Notes: generated by a model from the letters alone, not told the origin. DNA of 14,006 bases from Treponema sp. UBA1226 (GCA_002309195.1 DBWY01000012.1:152044-166049), one strand, 5' to 3'. Positions 1-7,410 are shown, numbered from the stretch's first letter. Made by a program: numbers and translations.

Positions 1-1860
1 GACCCTAACGACTGGGAAGTTGGAAAGAGACATAATCTTGAAGTAATAAATCTTTTGACTCCGGATGGAAGATTAAATGAAAATGTTCCGGAAAAATATC
101 GCGGACTTAAACCTGAACAGGCACGCGCTGTCGTAATAGAAGATTTACAGGAAGCAGGACTTTTTAAGGGCGAAGAAAAAATGGTTCACTCTGTAGGTCA
201 TTGTTACCGCTGTAAAACTGTAGTTGAACCTTATCTTTCGAGCCAGTGGTTTGTAAAGATGAAACCGATGGCAGATAAAGCTCTTGATGCCTGGAAGAAA
301 GGTGAAATAGAATTTTTCCCGAGAAAGTGGGAAAACACATACCGCAACTGGCTTGAAAATATCCGTGACTGGTGTGTAAGCCGCCAGATCTGGTGGGGAC
401 ATAGAATTCCTGCATGGTATTGTCAGAAGTGTGGAGAAGTAATCGTAAGCAGAACAGATCCTACAAGCTGTCCTAAATGCGGCTGTGGTGCAGAGGATTT
501 AAAACAGGATGAAGATGTTCTTGATACATGGTTCTCTTCATGGCTCTGGCCTTTCTCTACTTTGGGCTGGCCGGAAAAAACTGCGGACCTCGAAAAATTC
601 TATCCGACAACTGCACTCGTTACAGCTTATGACATCATCTTCTTCTGGGTAAGCCGAATGATTATGGCTGGTCTTGAGTTTACGGGTAAAGTTCCGTTCC
701 ATGATATTTATATCCACGGTCTTGTGCGTGATAAACAGGGACGCAAGATGAGTAAGTCGCTCGGAAACGGAATGGATCCTCTTGAAATAATCGATATGTA
801 CGGTGCCGATGCCCTTAAGTTTACTCTTGGTTTTATGTGTGCACAGGGACAGGATATTCTTATCGATAAAGATTCATTTAAACTTGGAAGCCGTTTCTGT
901 AACAAAGTATGGAATGCTTCTCGCTACCTTCTTGGAAATCTTGAAGGAAGAAATCTTATCCAGGTTAAAGACAGTGAACTTACAGAACTCGATAAATGGA
1001 TTTATTCAAGACTTAATTTTGCAGCAAAAACTGTAAGAGAAGCTTTAGAAACTTATCGCTATAATGATGCAGCAAGTGCCATGATGGAATTCTTCTGGAA
1101 TGAATTCTGTGACTGGTATGTAGAAGCAACAAAGATTAATTTTAAGAATGGTGATGATAAACAAAAAGACCGTCAGGCAACTGTTCTTATGAACATACTC
1201 GAAGAATCGCTGCGCCTTCTTCATCCTTACATCCCTTTTGTTACAGAAGAAATCTATGCAAAATTCCCGGTAAAAGAACTTGTAGAAACAAGAAGCAGCG
1301 ATAATAAGGTTGTTACAAATTCAACTTATGTCGGAATGTTAATGAATGCTCCTTATCCGGATGTTATTTCTGAAAGAAATGATTCAAAAATCGAAGAAAG
1401 ATTTGATGCATTAAAAGAAATGATTGCAAAGGTAAGAGCTGCAAAAGTTGACTGCGGAATTGATCCTGCTGTTAAGATTAACGTTGCATTTAAAATCGAA
1501 AAGGGCAGTGCAGCAGAAGTTGCACGCGAAAAAATAGAGATGATTGAACTTCTTGGCGGTGTTGCAAAGGTTGACTTTGTTGACGCAAAACCACAGAACT
1601 CAATCGGTACAGTAGGCAACGGCTTTGAAGCATTTGTTCTTGTTGATGAAAATATCAATAAAGAACAGCTTTTGACACGCTTTACAAAATCTCTCGAAAA
1701 AGAGCAGGGATATGCAAAGATGAGCGAAAACAAGCTTAACGGTAACTTTGCAAAACATGCTCCTGCAGAACTTGTAGAAGAAGAAAAAAGCAGACTTGCA
1801 GAAAGCCAGAAGAAAATTGCAACACTCGAAAGTTATATCAAAGAAATAAAATCTATGTAA
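1..1860 (+). CDS. valS: Valine--tRNA ligase, C-terminal 619 residues (5' end outside window)
   Basis: This cytoplasmic class I aminoacyl-tRNA synthetase charges tRNA-Val with valine. The reading frame is open from base 1 (DPNDWEVGKRHN, a ValS-typical stretch), so the gene starts upstream of the window. Visible parts, numbered within the fragment, are: a Cys-X2-Cys / Cys-X2-Cys zinc-ribbon-like insert (C141, C144, C157, C160) after the GHRIPAWYC segment; the class I KMSKS signature exactly at 249-253; a helical anticodon-binding region at about 310-450; and a charged C-terminal coiled coil at about 550-619, which is the ValS tRNA-binding arm. The N-terminal HIGH motif is not in the window. The stop is TAA. 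The downstream HD-domain gene begins 17 bases later, so the two are probably co-transcribed. The identification is secure. The family is universal and the zinc-ribbon variant occurs in many bacteria. Confidence 0.97.
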   Translation, partial: DPNDWEVGKRHNLEVINLLTPDGRLNENVPEKYRGLKPEQARAVVIEDLQEAGLFKGEEKMVHSVGHCYRCKTVVEPYLSSQWFVKMKPMADKALDAWKKGEIEFFPRKWENTYRNWLENIRDWCVSRQIWWGHRIPAWYCQKCGEVIVSRTDPTSCPKCGCGAEDLKQDEDVLDTWFSSWLWPFSTLGWPEKTADLEKFYPTTALVTAYDIIFFWVSRMIMAGLEFTGKVPFHDIYIHGLVRDKQGRKMSKSLGNGMDPLEIIDMYGADALKFTLGFMCAQGQDILIDKDSFKLGSRFCNKVWNASRYLLGNLEGRNLIQVKDSELTELDKWIYSRLNFAAKTVREALETYRYNDAASAMMEFFWNEFCDWYVEATKINFKNGDDKQKDRQATVLMNILEESLRLLHPYIPFVTEEIYAKFPVKELVETRSSDNKVVTNSTYVGMLMNAPYPDVISERNDSKIEERFDALKEMIAKVRAAKVDCGIDPAVKINVAFKIEKGSAAEVAREKIEMIELLGGVAKVDFVDAKPQNSIGTVGNGFEAFVLVDENINKEQLLTRFTKSLEKEQGYAKMSENKLNGNFAKHAPAELVEEEKSRLAESQKKIATLESYIKEIKSM

Positions 1861-1877
1861 GTACATAAAGGGAACAT

Positions 1878-2489
1878 ATGGAAAAACAGCGGTATAATAT
1901 GAAAACAGAACGGTCTCTCAAGATGGATGACAGAAACATGCTTGAGCTGTGCGATATACGTTTTGCACCATATATGCAGCTTGCCACAGGTCTTATCGGT
2001 AAGGCCCGTCATGCCGGCGGAAATATGTTCCGACACCAGATAGATACTCTCGGTATTTTGATTGATTACGGTTACATCGACAGCGTCCTGCTTAAGGCAT
2101 CGACGATTCACGATGTAATCGAAGATATAGAGGGCTTTGATTACAACAGGATTATCAATGTTGACGAAGAGGGCGAAGATGTTTATCGTCTTGTCCTCGA
2201 AGTTACAAAACGGCCCGGCGAGGATAAAAAGGCATTCTTAAAACGCATTATCGAGACAGGAAGCCAGAAGGCAAAAATCTTAAAATGTGCAGACAGAATA
2301 AGCAATATGATTTCGCTGGGCTTTGTTACTGACCCGAAATTTATCGAGCGCTACTGCGATGAAACTGAATATTTTATTCTTCCTCTCGCCATCGAAGTAG
2401 ACTTTAACATGTATCAGGAACTCATAAACCTCATCATAACACGCCGTAAATATCTTGAAGAAAGCGGTTACATAGATAATAACAAATAA
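1878..2489 (+). CDS. Stand-alone HD-domain protein, RelA/SpoT-like (p)ppGpp hydrolase candidate
   Basis: The protein has 203 residues and a single HD-type phosphohydrolase domain at about 25-150. The metal-site pattern of the RelA/SpoT and MESH1 hydrolase domain can be read directly: H53 (FRHQID), H78-D79 followed by E82-D83 (the HDVIED box, matching HDxxED), and D139 with N143 (CADRISNM, matching the ADRLHNM motif). The spacings (25 residues from H53 to H78, 60 from D79 to D139) match the family. There is no synthetase, TGS or ACT domain, so if active it would be a hydrolase-only enzyme. The conserved loop between the first two helices (normally HxGQxRxxGxPYxxHP) is shortened to RHAGGNMFRHQ, so substrate choice may differ. 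The start ATG has an AAGGGA ribosome site about 5 bases upstream. The gene follows valS closely. The HD fold is confident; the alarmone substrate is inference. Confidence 0.8.
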   Translation: MEKQRYNMKTERSLKMDDRNMLELCDIRFAPYMQLATGLIGKARHAGGNMFRHQIDTLGILIDYGYIDSVLLKASTIHDVIEDIEGFDYNRIINVDEEGEDVYRLVLEVTKRPGEDKKAFLKRIIETGSQKAKILKCADRISNMISLGFVTDPKFIERYCDETEYFILPLAIEVDFNMYQELINLIITRRKYLEESGYIDNNK

Positions 2490-2494
2490 TCTTA

Positions 2495-2523
2495 TTGTCT
2501 TACTATTCAAAATATACTATAAT
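2495..2523 (+). promoter_or_regulatory. Sigma70-type promoter for thrA-ilvN
   Basis: A -35 element TTGTCT (2495-2500) and a perfect -10 element TATAAT (2518-2523) are separated by exactly 17 bases. They begin 5 bases after the stop of the HD-domain gene. Transcription is predicted to start near 2530, giving a leader of about 90 bases before the thrA ATG. Confidence 0.8.
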
Positions 2524-2540
2524 ATCAGCAGTTATTTACT

Positions 2541-2587
2541 AGCGCTGAATATCGACCCGTTTTACGGTGCTCTCCCGGTTATCCGGG
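2541..2587 (+). promoter_or_regulatory. Two small hairpins in the thrA leader
   Basis: The leader contains CCGT-TTT-ACGG (2557-2567), weakly framed by AGCG/TGCT (2541-2544 with 2568-2571), and then a stronger CCCGG-TTAT-CCGGG hairpin (2574-2587). The second is followed by AAATTTT rather than a clean T run, so it is not a convincing terminator. No leader peptide, T-box motif or recognised riboswitch was found. A regulatory role is only a possibility. Confidence 0.3.
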
Positions 2588-2618
2588 GAAATTTTGGTAT
2601 TTGGCAAGGTGGTATTTT

Positions 2619-5120
2619 ATGATTACTCTTAAATTTGGCGGCACGTCAATGGCGAATGCCCGCCGCATCCTGGCTTCTGCCGATATCATTTTAAATCGTG
2701 CAAAAGAAGACCGTCTTAGTGTTGTTGTAAGCGCTGCAGCCGGCGTTTCTAATACACTTCAGTCTGCTATCGAAGCAACGGTAGCAGGAATCTCAGGTAC
2801 AAATTACGTAACCGATATCAGAAACACTCACAAGGAAATCTGTAATGAACTCCAGTCAAAGCTTTCTGGATTTGATTCAGAAAAAGTGATGGCTTCGCTC
2901 GAGGATAATTTTGTTGAACTCGAAAAACTCCTTGCAGGCTGTGTTTCATTTGGAGAATGTCCTGATACAGTTTACTGCCGCATAATGGGTATGGGCGAAC
3001 TTTTAAGCGCTCCGATTATGGAAGCAGTTTTAATTGCAAAAAAACAGAGCGTAATTTTACTTGATTCAAGAAAATTTGTATTTACCTCAGGAAATCAGAA
3101 AGAAGGCGAAGCAGATTATGCATTGTGCAACGAAGCGTGTGCTCCGTTCCGCGATGGTGCAAATCCTACACAGACACGCATTCTTTTGTTTCCTGGATTT
3201 ATATGTACATGGAAAGAGGGAATGGGCTCAAAACCTGTAATGGGTTTACTCGGAAGAAATGGTTCTGATTTTAGTGCAGCAATCATCGGTGCTTCTCTTC
3301 GTGTTAAGCGCGTTGAGTTCTGGACAGATGTTGACGGTGTGTTTACTGCAGATCCTCGCGTCGTAAAAGATGCAATCTTAGTTGACGACATGTCATACGA
3401 AGAAGCAATGGAACTTTCTTTCTTTGGTTCAAAAGTTCTTCATCCAAAAACTATCGCACCTTTACAGGCAAAAGGAATAGAAGCATGGAGCTTAAACTCT
3501 CACAATCCTTCTGCACGCGGAACAAGAATTTCTAAAGGGCCGTTTGAGTCAAGAAAAAAATCAAGCATCTGCGGAATTTCATCTTTAAAACATGTGAGCA
3601 TGGTTTCTGTCGGCGGATCTCTTATGAGAGGAAGAACAGGAATGGCAAGCAAAATATTTTCTGCCGTAAGTTCTTCTGGAACATCAATCCTGCTTATTAC
3701 ACAGTCGTCATCAGAGTATACGATTTCGTTCTGTGTTCGTGATGATGAAGCATCAAAAGTTGTTGATGCCCTCGAGAAAAAATTTGAACTTGAAATACGC
3801 GAAAAATTAATCGATGAAATTGATGTAAGAAAAGACTGTGCAATCATTTCTGTTGTCGGAGACGGAATGATTTCTAACCGCGGAATCGCTTCTAAGTTTA
3901 TGAATGCGCTTTCGAGCCAGGATATAAACATTCTTGCAATTGCACAGGGTTCAAGCGAGCGCTGTATTTCTGCTGTAATCAACGGTGAGTATGCAGATAC
4001 AGCAGTAAAAGCAGTTCATCGTTTCTTCTTTAAAACAGCTCAGTCAATCGAAGTATTTGCCTTTGGTGCCGGTACAATCGGTGGTACGATGATCGATCAG
4101 ATTCATGAGCAGCATGACAAACTCTTAAAGGAAAACGTTGACATAAAGGTTCTTGCAATTACTACAATTGACGGAATGATTTTAAATGAAGATGGAATTG
4201 ATTTAAGTTCATGGCGTGAACAGATGAAAAAACCTCAGTTTGCGTTTGGTCCGCAGAATGTTGATGACATCATAAAATTTGTAAAAGAGAAAAAGCCTCT
4301 TAATCCTGTATTTGTAGACTGTACAGCAAGTTATGATTTACCGGAACGTTATCTTGATATCATCAATGCCGGAATGAGTATTGCAACTCCAAATAAGAGA
4401 GCAAACTCAATGGATATAAAATTCTATCATGAACTTCGCCGCACTGCAAATAAAATGCACCGCCGATTCCTTTATGAAACAAACGTAGGTGCTGGCCTTC
4501 CTATTATCGATACTCTTCAGAATCTTTATAAATCCGGAGATAAACTTGAAAGCTTTAACGGAATCATGTCAGGAAGCCTTTCTTATATCTTTGGAAAGCT
4601 TGACGAAGGCGTTAAATTTAGTCAGGCTGTAAAAGAAGCAAAGGAACTTCGTTATACAGAACCGGACCCGCGTGACGACCTTGAGGGTAAAGATGTTGCA
4701 AGAAAAGCTTTAATTATTGCACGAGAATCAGGATATGACATAGAACTTACGGACATCGAGTTGATTCCGGTTTTCCCGAAGGATTTTGATGCAACGGGAA
4801 CTGTAGATGAGTTTATGGCAAACCTTTCTAAAGTCGATGACTATTTCGAAAAGAAAATGGCAGACTTAAAAAAGAAGAATATGGTTTTAAGAATGGGCGC
4901 AACAATTAAAAACGGAAAGGCAAGTGTCGGCATGATGGAAGTTCCTGTAACAGATCCGTTGTACAGCGTAAAAGGCGGTGAAAACGCATTTGTATTCTAT
5001 ACAGAACGCTATCAGCCGATTCCACTTACGGTACGTGGATACGGAGCCGGAGCCGGAGTTACTGCTGCAGGTGTATTTGGTGATATTCTTAGAACTGTAA
5101 GTTTTAATATGGAGAGGTAA
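2619..5120 (+). CDS. thrA: Bifunctional aspartokinase / homoserine dehydrogenase
   Basis: This 833-residue fused enzyme catalyses two steps of threonine and methionine synthesis: phosphorylation of L-aspartate, and NAD(P)H-dependent reduction of aspartate semialdehyde to homoserine. The N-terminal kinase carries KFGGTSM (from residue 5), GRNGSDFSA (from 212) and FWTDVDGVFTADPR. Two ACT-type regulatory segments follow at about 325-475, each with the aspartokinase ACT style (MASKIFSAVSSSGTSILLI; IASKFMNALSSQDINILAI). The dehydrogenase begins with the nucleotide-binding GAGTIGG (483-489) and has TPNKRANS, ETNVGAGLPII (620-630), GIMSGSLSYIF (648-658) and EPDPRDDLEGKDVARKA with the expected catalytic lysine. 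The length matches E. coli ThrA (820). The ATG at 2619 is chosen because AAGGTGG lies 6 bases before it and KFGGTS follows at once; an in-frame TTG at 2601 would put the ribosome site inside the gene. Feedback control by threonine is expected for the family but not shown here. ilvN follows after 45 bases. Confidence 0.97.
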   Translation: MITLKFGGTSMANARRILASADIILNRAKEDRLSVVVSAAAGVSNTLQSAIEATVAGISGTNYVTDIRNTHKEICNELQSKLSGFDSEKVMASLEDNFVELEKLLAGCVSFGECPDTVYCRIMGMGELLSAPIMEAVLIAKKQSVILLDSRKFVFTSGNQKEGEADYALCNEACAPFRDGANPTQTRILLFPGFICTWKEGMGSKPVMGLLGRNGSDFSAAIIGASLRVKRVEFWTDVDGVFTADPRVVKDAILVDDMSYEEAMELSFFGSKVLHPKTIAPLQAKGIEAWSLNSHNPSARGTRISKGPFESRKKSSICGISSLKHVSMVSVGGSLMRGRTGMASKIFSAVSSSGTSILLITQSSSEYTISFCVRDDEASKVVDALEKKFELEIREKLIDEIDVRKDCAIISVVGDGMISNRGIASKFMNALSSQDINILAIAQGSSERCISAVINGEYADTAVKAVHRFFFKTAQSIEVFAFGAGTIGGTMIDQIHEQHDKLLKENVDIKVLAITTIDGMILNEDGIDLSSWREQMKKPQFAFGPQNVDDIIKFVKEKKPLNPVFVDCTASYDLPERYLDIINAGMSIATPNKRANSMDIKFYHELRRTANKMHRRFLYETNVGAGLPIIDTLQNLYKSGDKLESFNGIMSGSLSYIFGKLDEGVKFSQAVKEAKELRYTEPDPRDDLEGKDVARKALIIARESGYDIELTDIELIPVFPKDFDATGTVDEFMANLSKVDDYFEKKMADLKKKNMVLRMGATIKNGKASVGMMEVPVTDPLYSVKGGENAFVFYTERYQPIPLTVRGYGAGAGVTAAGVFGDILRTVSFNMER

Positions 5121-5132
5121 TACTCGGGGCTT

Positions 5133-5153
5133 TTATGTGCCGTGATTACATAA
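5133..5153 (+). promoter_or_regulatory. Intergenic hairpin before the ilvN ribosome site
   Basis: TTATGT (5133-5138) and ACATAA (5148-5153) form a perfect 6-bp inverted repeat with a 9-base loop. It ends directly before the GTGGAGA ribosome binding site of ilvN. It has no T run, so it is not a terminator. It could tune ilvN translation relative to thrA, but it may also be chance in AT-rich DNA. Confidence 0.3.
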
Positions 5154-5165
5154 GTGGAGACGAAT

Positions 5166-5657
5166 ATGGAAAAATATGTATTGTCAGTTTTAGTGGAAAA
5201 CCATGCCGGTGTTTTAAGCCGAGTGTCGGGACTTTTTAGCCGCCGCGGATATAATATCGACAGCCTTACGGTGTGTGAAACAAATAATCCTGGTCAGTCA
5301 AGAATGACTATTGTCGTAAAAGGCGATGAATACATTCTTGAACAGATTGAAAAGCAGCTTTCTAAGCTTGTAGAGGTAATTTCTATCAAGCACTGTCATG
5401 CTCACGATACATGTGAAAGAGAAACTGCTTTGATTAAAGTAAAGGCTTCTGGAGAATCACGCGCTGTAATTATCGAAACATGCAACATCTTCAGGGCACA
5501 TATTGTTGACGTCGGATTAACTTCTGTGATTGTTGAAGCAACAGGAAGCGAAGATAAAATCGAAAGCCTCATAAGACTTCTTGAACCGTTCGGTATTCTT
5601 GAGTTTGTTAAGACTGGTCTTACTGCAATGGGGCGCGGCGAAGAGGTTATGAACTGA
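5166..5657 (+). CDS. ilvN: Acetolactate synthase small (regulatory) subunit
   Basis: This is the regulatory subunit of acetohydroxyacid synthase, the first common enzyme of valine, leucine and isoleucine synthesis. In the family it binds the catalytic subunit and confers valine feedback inhibition. The 163-residue length is typical. The N-terminal ACT domain (about 4-78) shows the signatures VLVENHAGVLSRVSGLFSRR, GYNIDSLTV and SRMTIVV. The C-terminal domain starts at ETALIKV (about 86) and runs to GLTAMGRG. The ATG at 5166 has GGAGA 5 bases upstream; an in-frame GTG at 5154 overlaps that site and was rejected. The linker between the domains is unusually rich in Cys and His (H76, C77, H78, H80, C83). 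No catalytic ilvB or other ilv gene is in the window, so the large subunit must be encoded elsewhere. It is probably co-transcribed with thrA. Its last 11 bases overlap the end of the opposing 160-residue gene. Confidence 0.95.
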   Translation: MEKYVLSVLVENHAGVLSRVSGLFSRRGYNIDSLTVCETNNPGQSRMTIVVKGDEYILEQIEKQLSKLVEVISIKHCHAHDTCERETALIKVKASGESRAVIIETCNIFRAHIVDVGLTSVIVEATGSEDKIESLIRLLEPFGILEFVKTGLTAMGRGEEVMN

Positions 5658-6129
5658 TTTTTATCCAGAAACTGTCGTAAACAGAATACTGGTTTTTAGA
5701 AAATCTGCAGTCAGCGATTTTAAAAGACTTAAAGGTAATTTCTTTTTCGATTTTGGTTTTTGGAATTTTAAAATCTTTTTTAATGATTTTTATTGAATTA
5801 CAAAAAGCAGATGACAGATTCTTGTCGTCTGCTTTTTTATTTATCGCAAGCGGAATAATATAAAATGATTTTTTAAAATCTGTTTCATAGTCTCCTGCAA
5901 GGTAAAAAATGTCATCTTTTATAAAAAAAGATTTTACAGAACATTTATTTAATTTTTTAAAATCAGATTTTAAATCTGGAGAAAAATCCTTATCTGTAAA
6001 AAAACCGAACAACGGGTAGAGAGGATAATAGTCTGTAAAATTTTTCTGTAAAAGTTTTTCCCGAAGTTCAATTATGGCCTGCTGCGTATTCGGATGAAAA
6101 ACAATTACAGCAGCATTAGTCGAGGCCAA
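5647..6129 (-). CDS. Uncharacterised 160-residue protein
   Basis: I do not recognise this gene. The product is Lys/Phe-rich, has no signal peptide and no membrane segment, and looks like a small alpha/beta protein with alternating strands. The final strand (IADCRFSKNQYSVYDSFWIKI) recalls the last beta strand of LigT/2'-5' RNA ligase-like 2H phosphoesterases, but the paired H-x-T/S motifs of that family are not visible, so no function is assigned. The start is a TTG preceded by AGGAAGGCGGG; no ATG lies nearby in frame. It overlaps the metallo-hydrolase gene by 14 bases and is probably its translationally coupled last cistron. Its end overlaps the opposing ilvN by 11 bases. It is more AT-rich than its neighbours. 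A strong bidirectional terminator hairpin at 5802-5838 lies within it, which raises doubt about full-length expression. Confidence 0.6.
   Translation of the reverse strand: MASTNAAVIVFHPNTQQAIIELREKLLQKNFTDYYPLYPLFGFFTDKDFSPDLKSDFKKLNKCSVKSFFIKDDIFYLAGDYETDFKKSFYIIPLAINKKADDKNLSSAFCNSIKIIKKDFKIPKTKIEKEITFKSFKIADCRFSKNQYSVYDSFWIKISS
5802..5838. terminator. Bidirectional Rho-independent terminator, inside the opposing reading frame
   Basis: AAAAAGCAGA-T-GACA (5802-5816) pairs with TGTC-G-TCTGCTTTTT (5823-5837) across a 6-base loop. All 15 positions pair, with one T-G wobble. On the plus strand six Ts follow the GC-rich stem (5833-5838), and on the minus strand the stem also ends in five Ts. 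It would end the thrA-ilvN transcript about 150-180 bases past the ilvN stop. It lies within the minus-strand 160-residue gene and would also act on that transcript if the RNA were not covered by ribosomes. Confidence 0.8.
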
Positions 6130-6715
6130 GTTTTTCCCGCCTTCCTGAATCAGGAGGATTTACAGAAATGTTAAAGAGTTTTTCTGCGCCTACAGTTGTA
6201 GGAGGTCCGTGGCCCGGCATTAAAATCGTTTCATCCTGTTGCGAAAGGATTTTTTCGTTTATGTTTTTGATAAGTGCTTTTTCTGAAAATTTATTGTTTG
6301 ACGAACCGATTTTTCCTGCAGAAATTACATCTCCTGTAAAAAGAACACTTCCGATTTTGTAGACCATCGAGTCAGGAGTGTGACCCGGAACAGAAGTATA
6401 TCCTACGGTAAGCCCTGCAATCTGGATGATACCTTCGTCTTTTAAGACAGAAGTTTCGTTTCCTGCAACTTCCCAGTCAGCGGCAAAAATCTTTGGAGAG
6501 TAAATTTTTCTCAGAGTCTGGAGCCCGTGAACGTGACTTCCATGGTTGTGTGTAACAAGAACGCCTGTAAGTTTATAGTCGCCGTTTTCGATATTTTCGA
6601 TAATCTGCGGAGTAATGATTCCCGGGTCAACGATGATTGCTTCTGAGGTAAGCTCGTTAACGATTACATAGCAGTTTGAAAAACCTTCAAGGTTAAGATG
6701 GAAGTATATTTTCAT
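6116..6715 (-). CDS. Metallo-beta-lactamase-fold hydrolase (glyoxalase II-like), altered metal site
   Basis: This is a 199-residue soluble protein of the metallo-beta-lactamase superfamily, in the size class of short glyoxalase II-like hydrolases. Metal-site residues can be placed as follows: the first motif THNHGSHVHG with H56, H58 and H61; H112 in VPGHTPDSM; D129 in LFTGDVI; and H169 in MPGHGPPTT. The canonical motif is HxHxDH, but the Asp that normally serves the second metal is Ser60 here, so all ligands but one are present. The substrate is unknown; glyoxalase II, thioesterase or another hydrolase would all fit the fold. The ATG start has GAGG about 6 bases upstream, overlapping the stop of the pentapeptide gene (8-base gap). 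The next gene overlaps its end by 14 bases. The three genes are therefore likely one operon. The fold assignment is confident; the activity is not. Confidence 0.9.
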   Translation of the reverse strand: MKIYFHLNLEGFSNCYVIVNELTSEAIIVDPGIITPQIIENIENGDYKLTGVLVTHNHGSHVHGLQTLRKIYSPKIFAADWEVAGNETSVLKDEGIIQIAGLTVGYTSVPGHTPDSMVYKIGSVLFTGDVISAGKIGSSNNKFSEKALIKNINEKILSQQDETILMPGHGPPTTVGAEKLFNISVNPPDSGRREKLGLD

Positions 6716-6723
6716 ATTTTACC

Positions 6724-7404
6724 TCAGTCCTGCGGCTCAAGAACATAACCGATTTTATTGGTCAGTTCACCTATAAAAAGTTCGCTCTGTTCTTCGTCAA
6801 AAATTGCTTCGCGTGTATTTGAATATTTAAAGAGGACATTCTGTGGTTCAATCATTCTGAATACCGTCTTTTTAACGTTGCAGTTTCTGAACGAAGTGTC
6901 TATAAGTTTTGCCCTTATGAATCTTGAGTTATAAAGGTCAGAGTCATCAAATGAAGACTGGTACGACTGGATTCCGCTGAAATTATCCTGAATCATATCG
7001 CTGCCCGTAAAAAGTGTATGCGAAAAAGTACTGCCTGCAAAAGATGTAAACTGCATGTTAGACTGGAGGAGGTTACAGTCTGCAAATGTTGCAAAATCAA
7101 ACATACTCATGCGGCTTCTAAGTCCTGTAGAATGAATGTTTATAAAACGGCAGTGCATGAAATTGCAGCCATAAAACTTTTTTTCTGTCAGATCTATGTT
7201 TTCAAATATGATTCCGGCAGCATTGAGTCCGACGATTTTTTCGTGAGAATTTATATAGTTATAGATGTCATTCTTGATTTTTTCTTTGTCTGCCGTGTGC
7301 TCAAGGCAGTAGCCCGGATTTTCGGTAATTTCCCCGTTGGAATTAAAAGCCGAAAGTGCGATTTTTGAGCAGCCGGGTTCGATACAGTTATTTTGTGCAA
7401 ACAT
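6724..7404 (-). CDS. Pentapeptide-repeat protein with N-terminal Cys/His cluster
   Basis: The protein has 226 residues. Residues 64-203 show pentapeptide-repeat periodicity (a central Phe or Leu every five residues, for example FYGCNFMHCRF, LLQSNMQFTSFAGSTF, LYNSRFIRAKLIDTSF), which forms a right-handed quadrilateral beta helix. The repeats are irregular rather than strict A(D/N)Lxx. Before them is a short region with C7, C12, C33 and H36 (CIEPGC ... YCLEH), a plausible zinc-binding knuckle, and then a helical linker at 38-60. There is no signal peptide. Pentapeptide proteins range from gyrase-binding DNA mimics (Qnr, MfpA) to scaffolds of unknown role, and nothing here settles which. The ATG has no Shine-Dalgarno sequence and sits 7 bases after a -10 element, suggesting a leaderless message. 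It is the first gene of a three-gene unit and is divergent from murI. Confidence 0.85.
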   Translation of the reverse strand: MFAQNNCIEPGCSKIALSAFNSNGEITENPGYCLEHTADKEKIKNDIYNYINSHEKIVGLNAAGIIFENIDLTEKKFYGCNFMHCRFINIHSTGLRSRMSMFDFATFADCNLLQSNMQFTSFAGSTFSHTLFTGSDMIQDNFSGIQSYQSSFDDSDLYNSRFIRAKLIDTSFRNCNVKKTVFRMIEPQNVLFKYSNTREAIFDEEQSELFIGELTNKIGYVLEPQD

Positions 7405-7410
7405 ATAAAT

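Noticed and set aside
1893..1898. TATAAT inside the HD-domain gene just before an in-frame ATG
   Set aside because: There is no acceptable -35 element 16-18 bases upstream, and the ATG at 1878 already has a ribosome binding site.
2601..2618. TTG start for thrA six codons upstream
   Set aside because: The ribosome binding site AAGGTGG lies inside that extension and points to the ATG at 2619.
5647..6129. Assignment of the 160-residue protein to 2H phosphoesterases / LigT
   Set aside because: Only the last strand looks similar. The two H-x-T/S motifs that define the family cannot be found.
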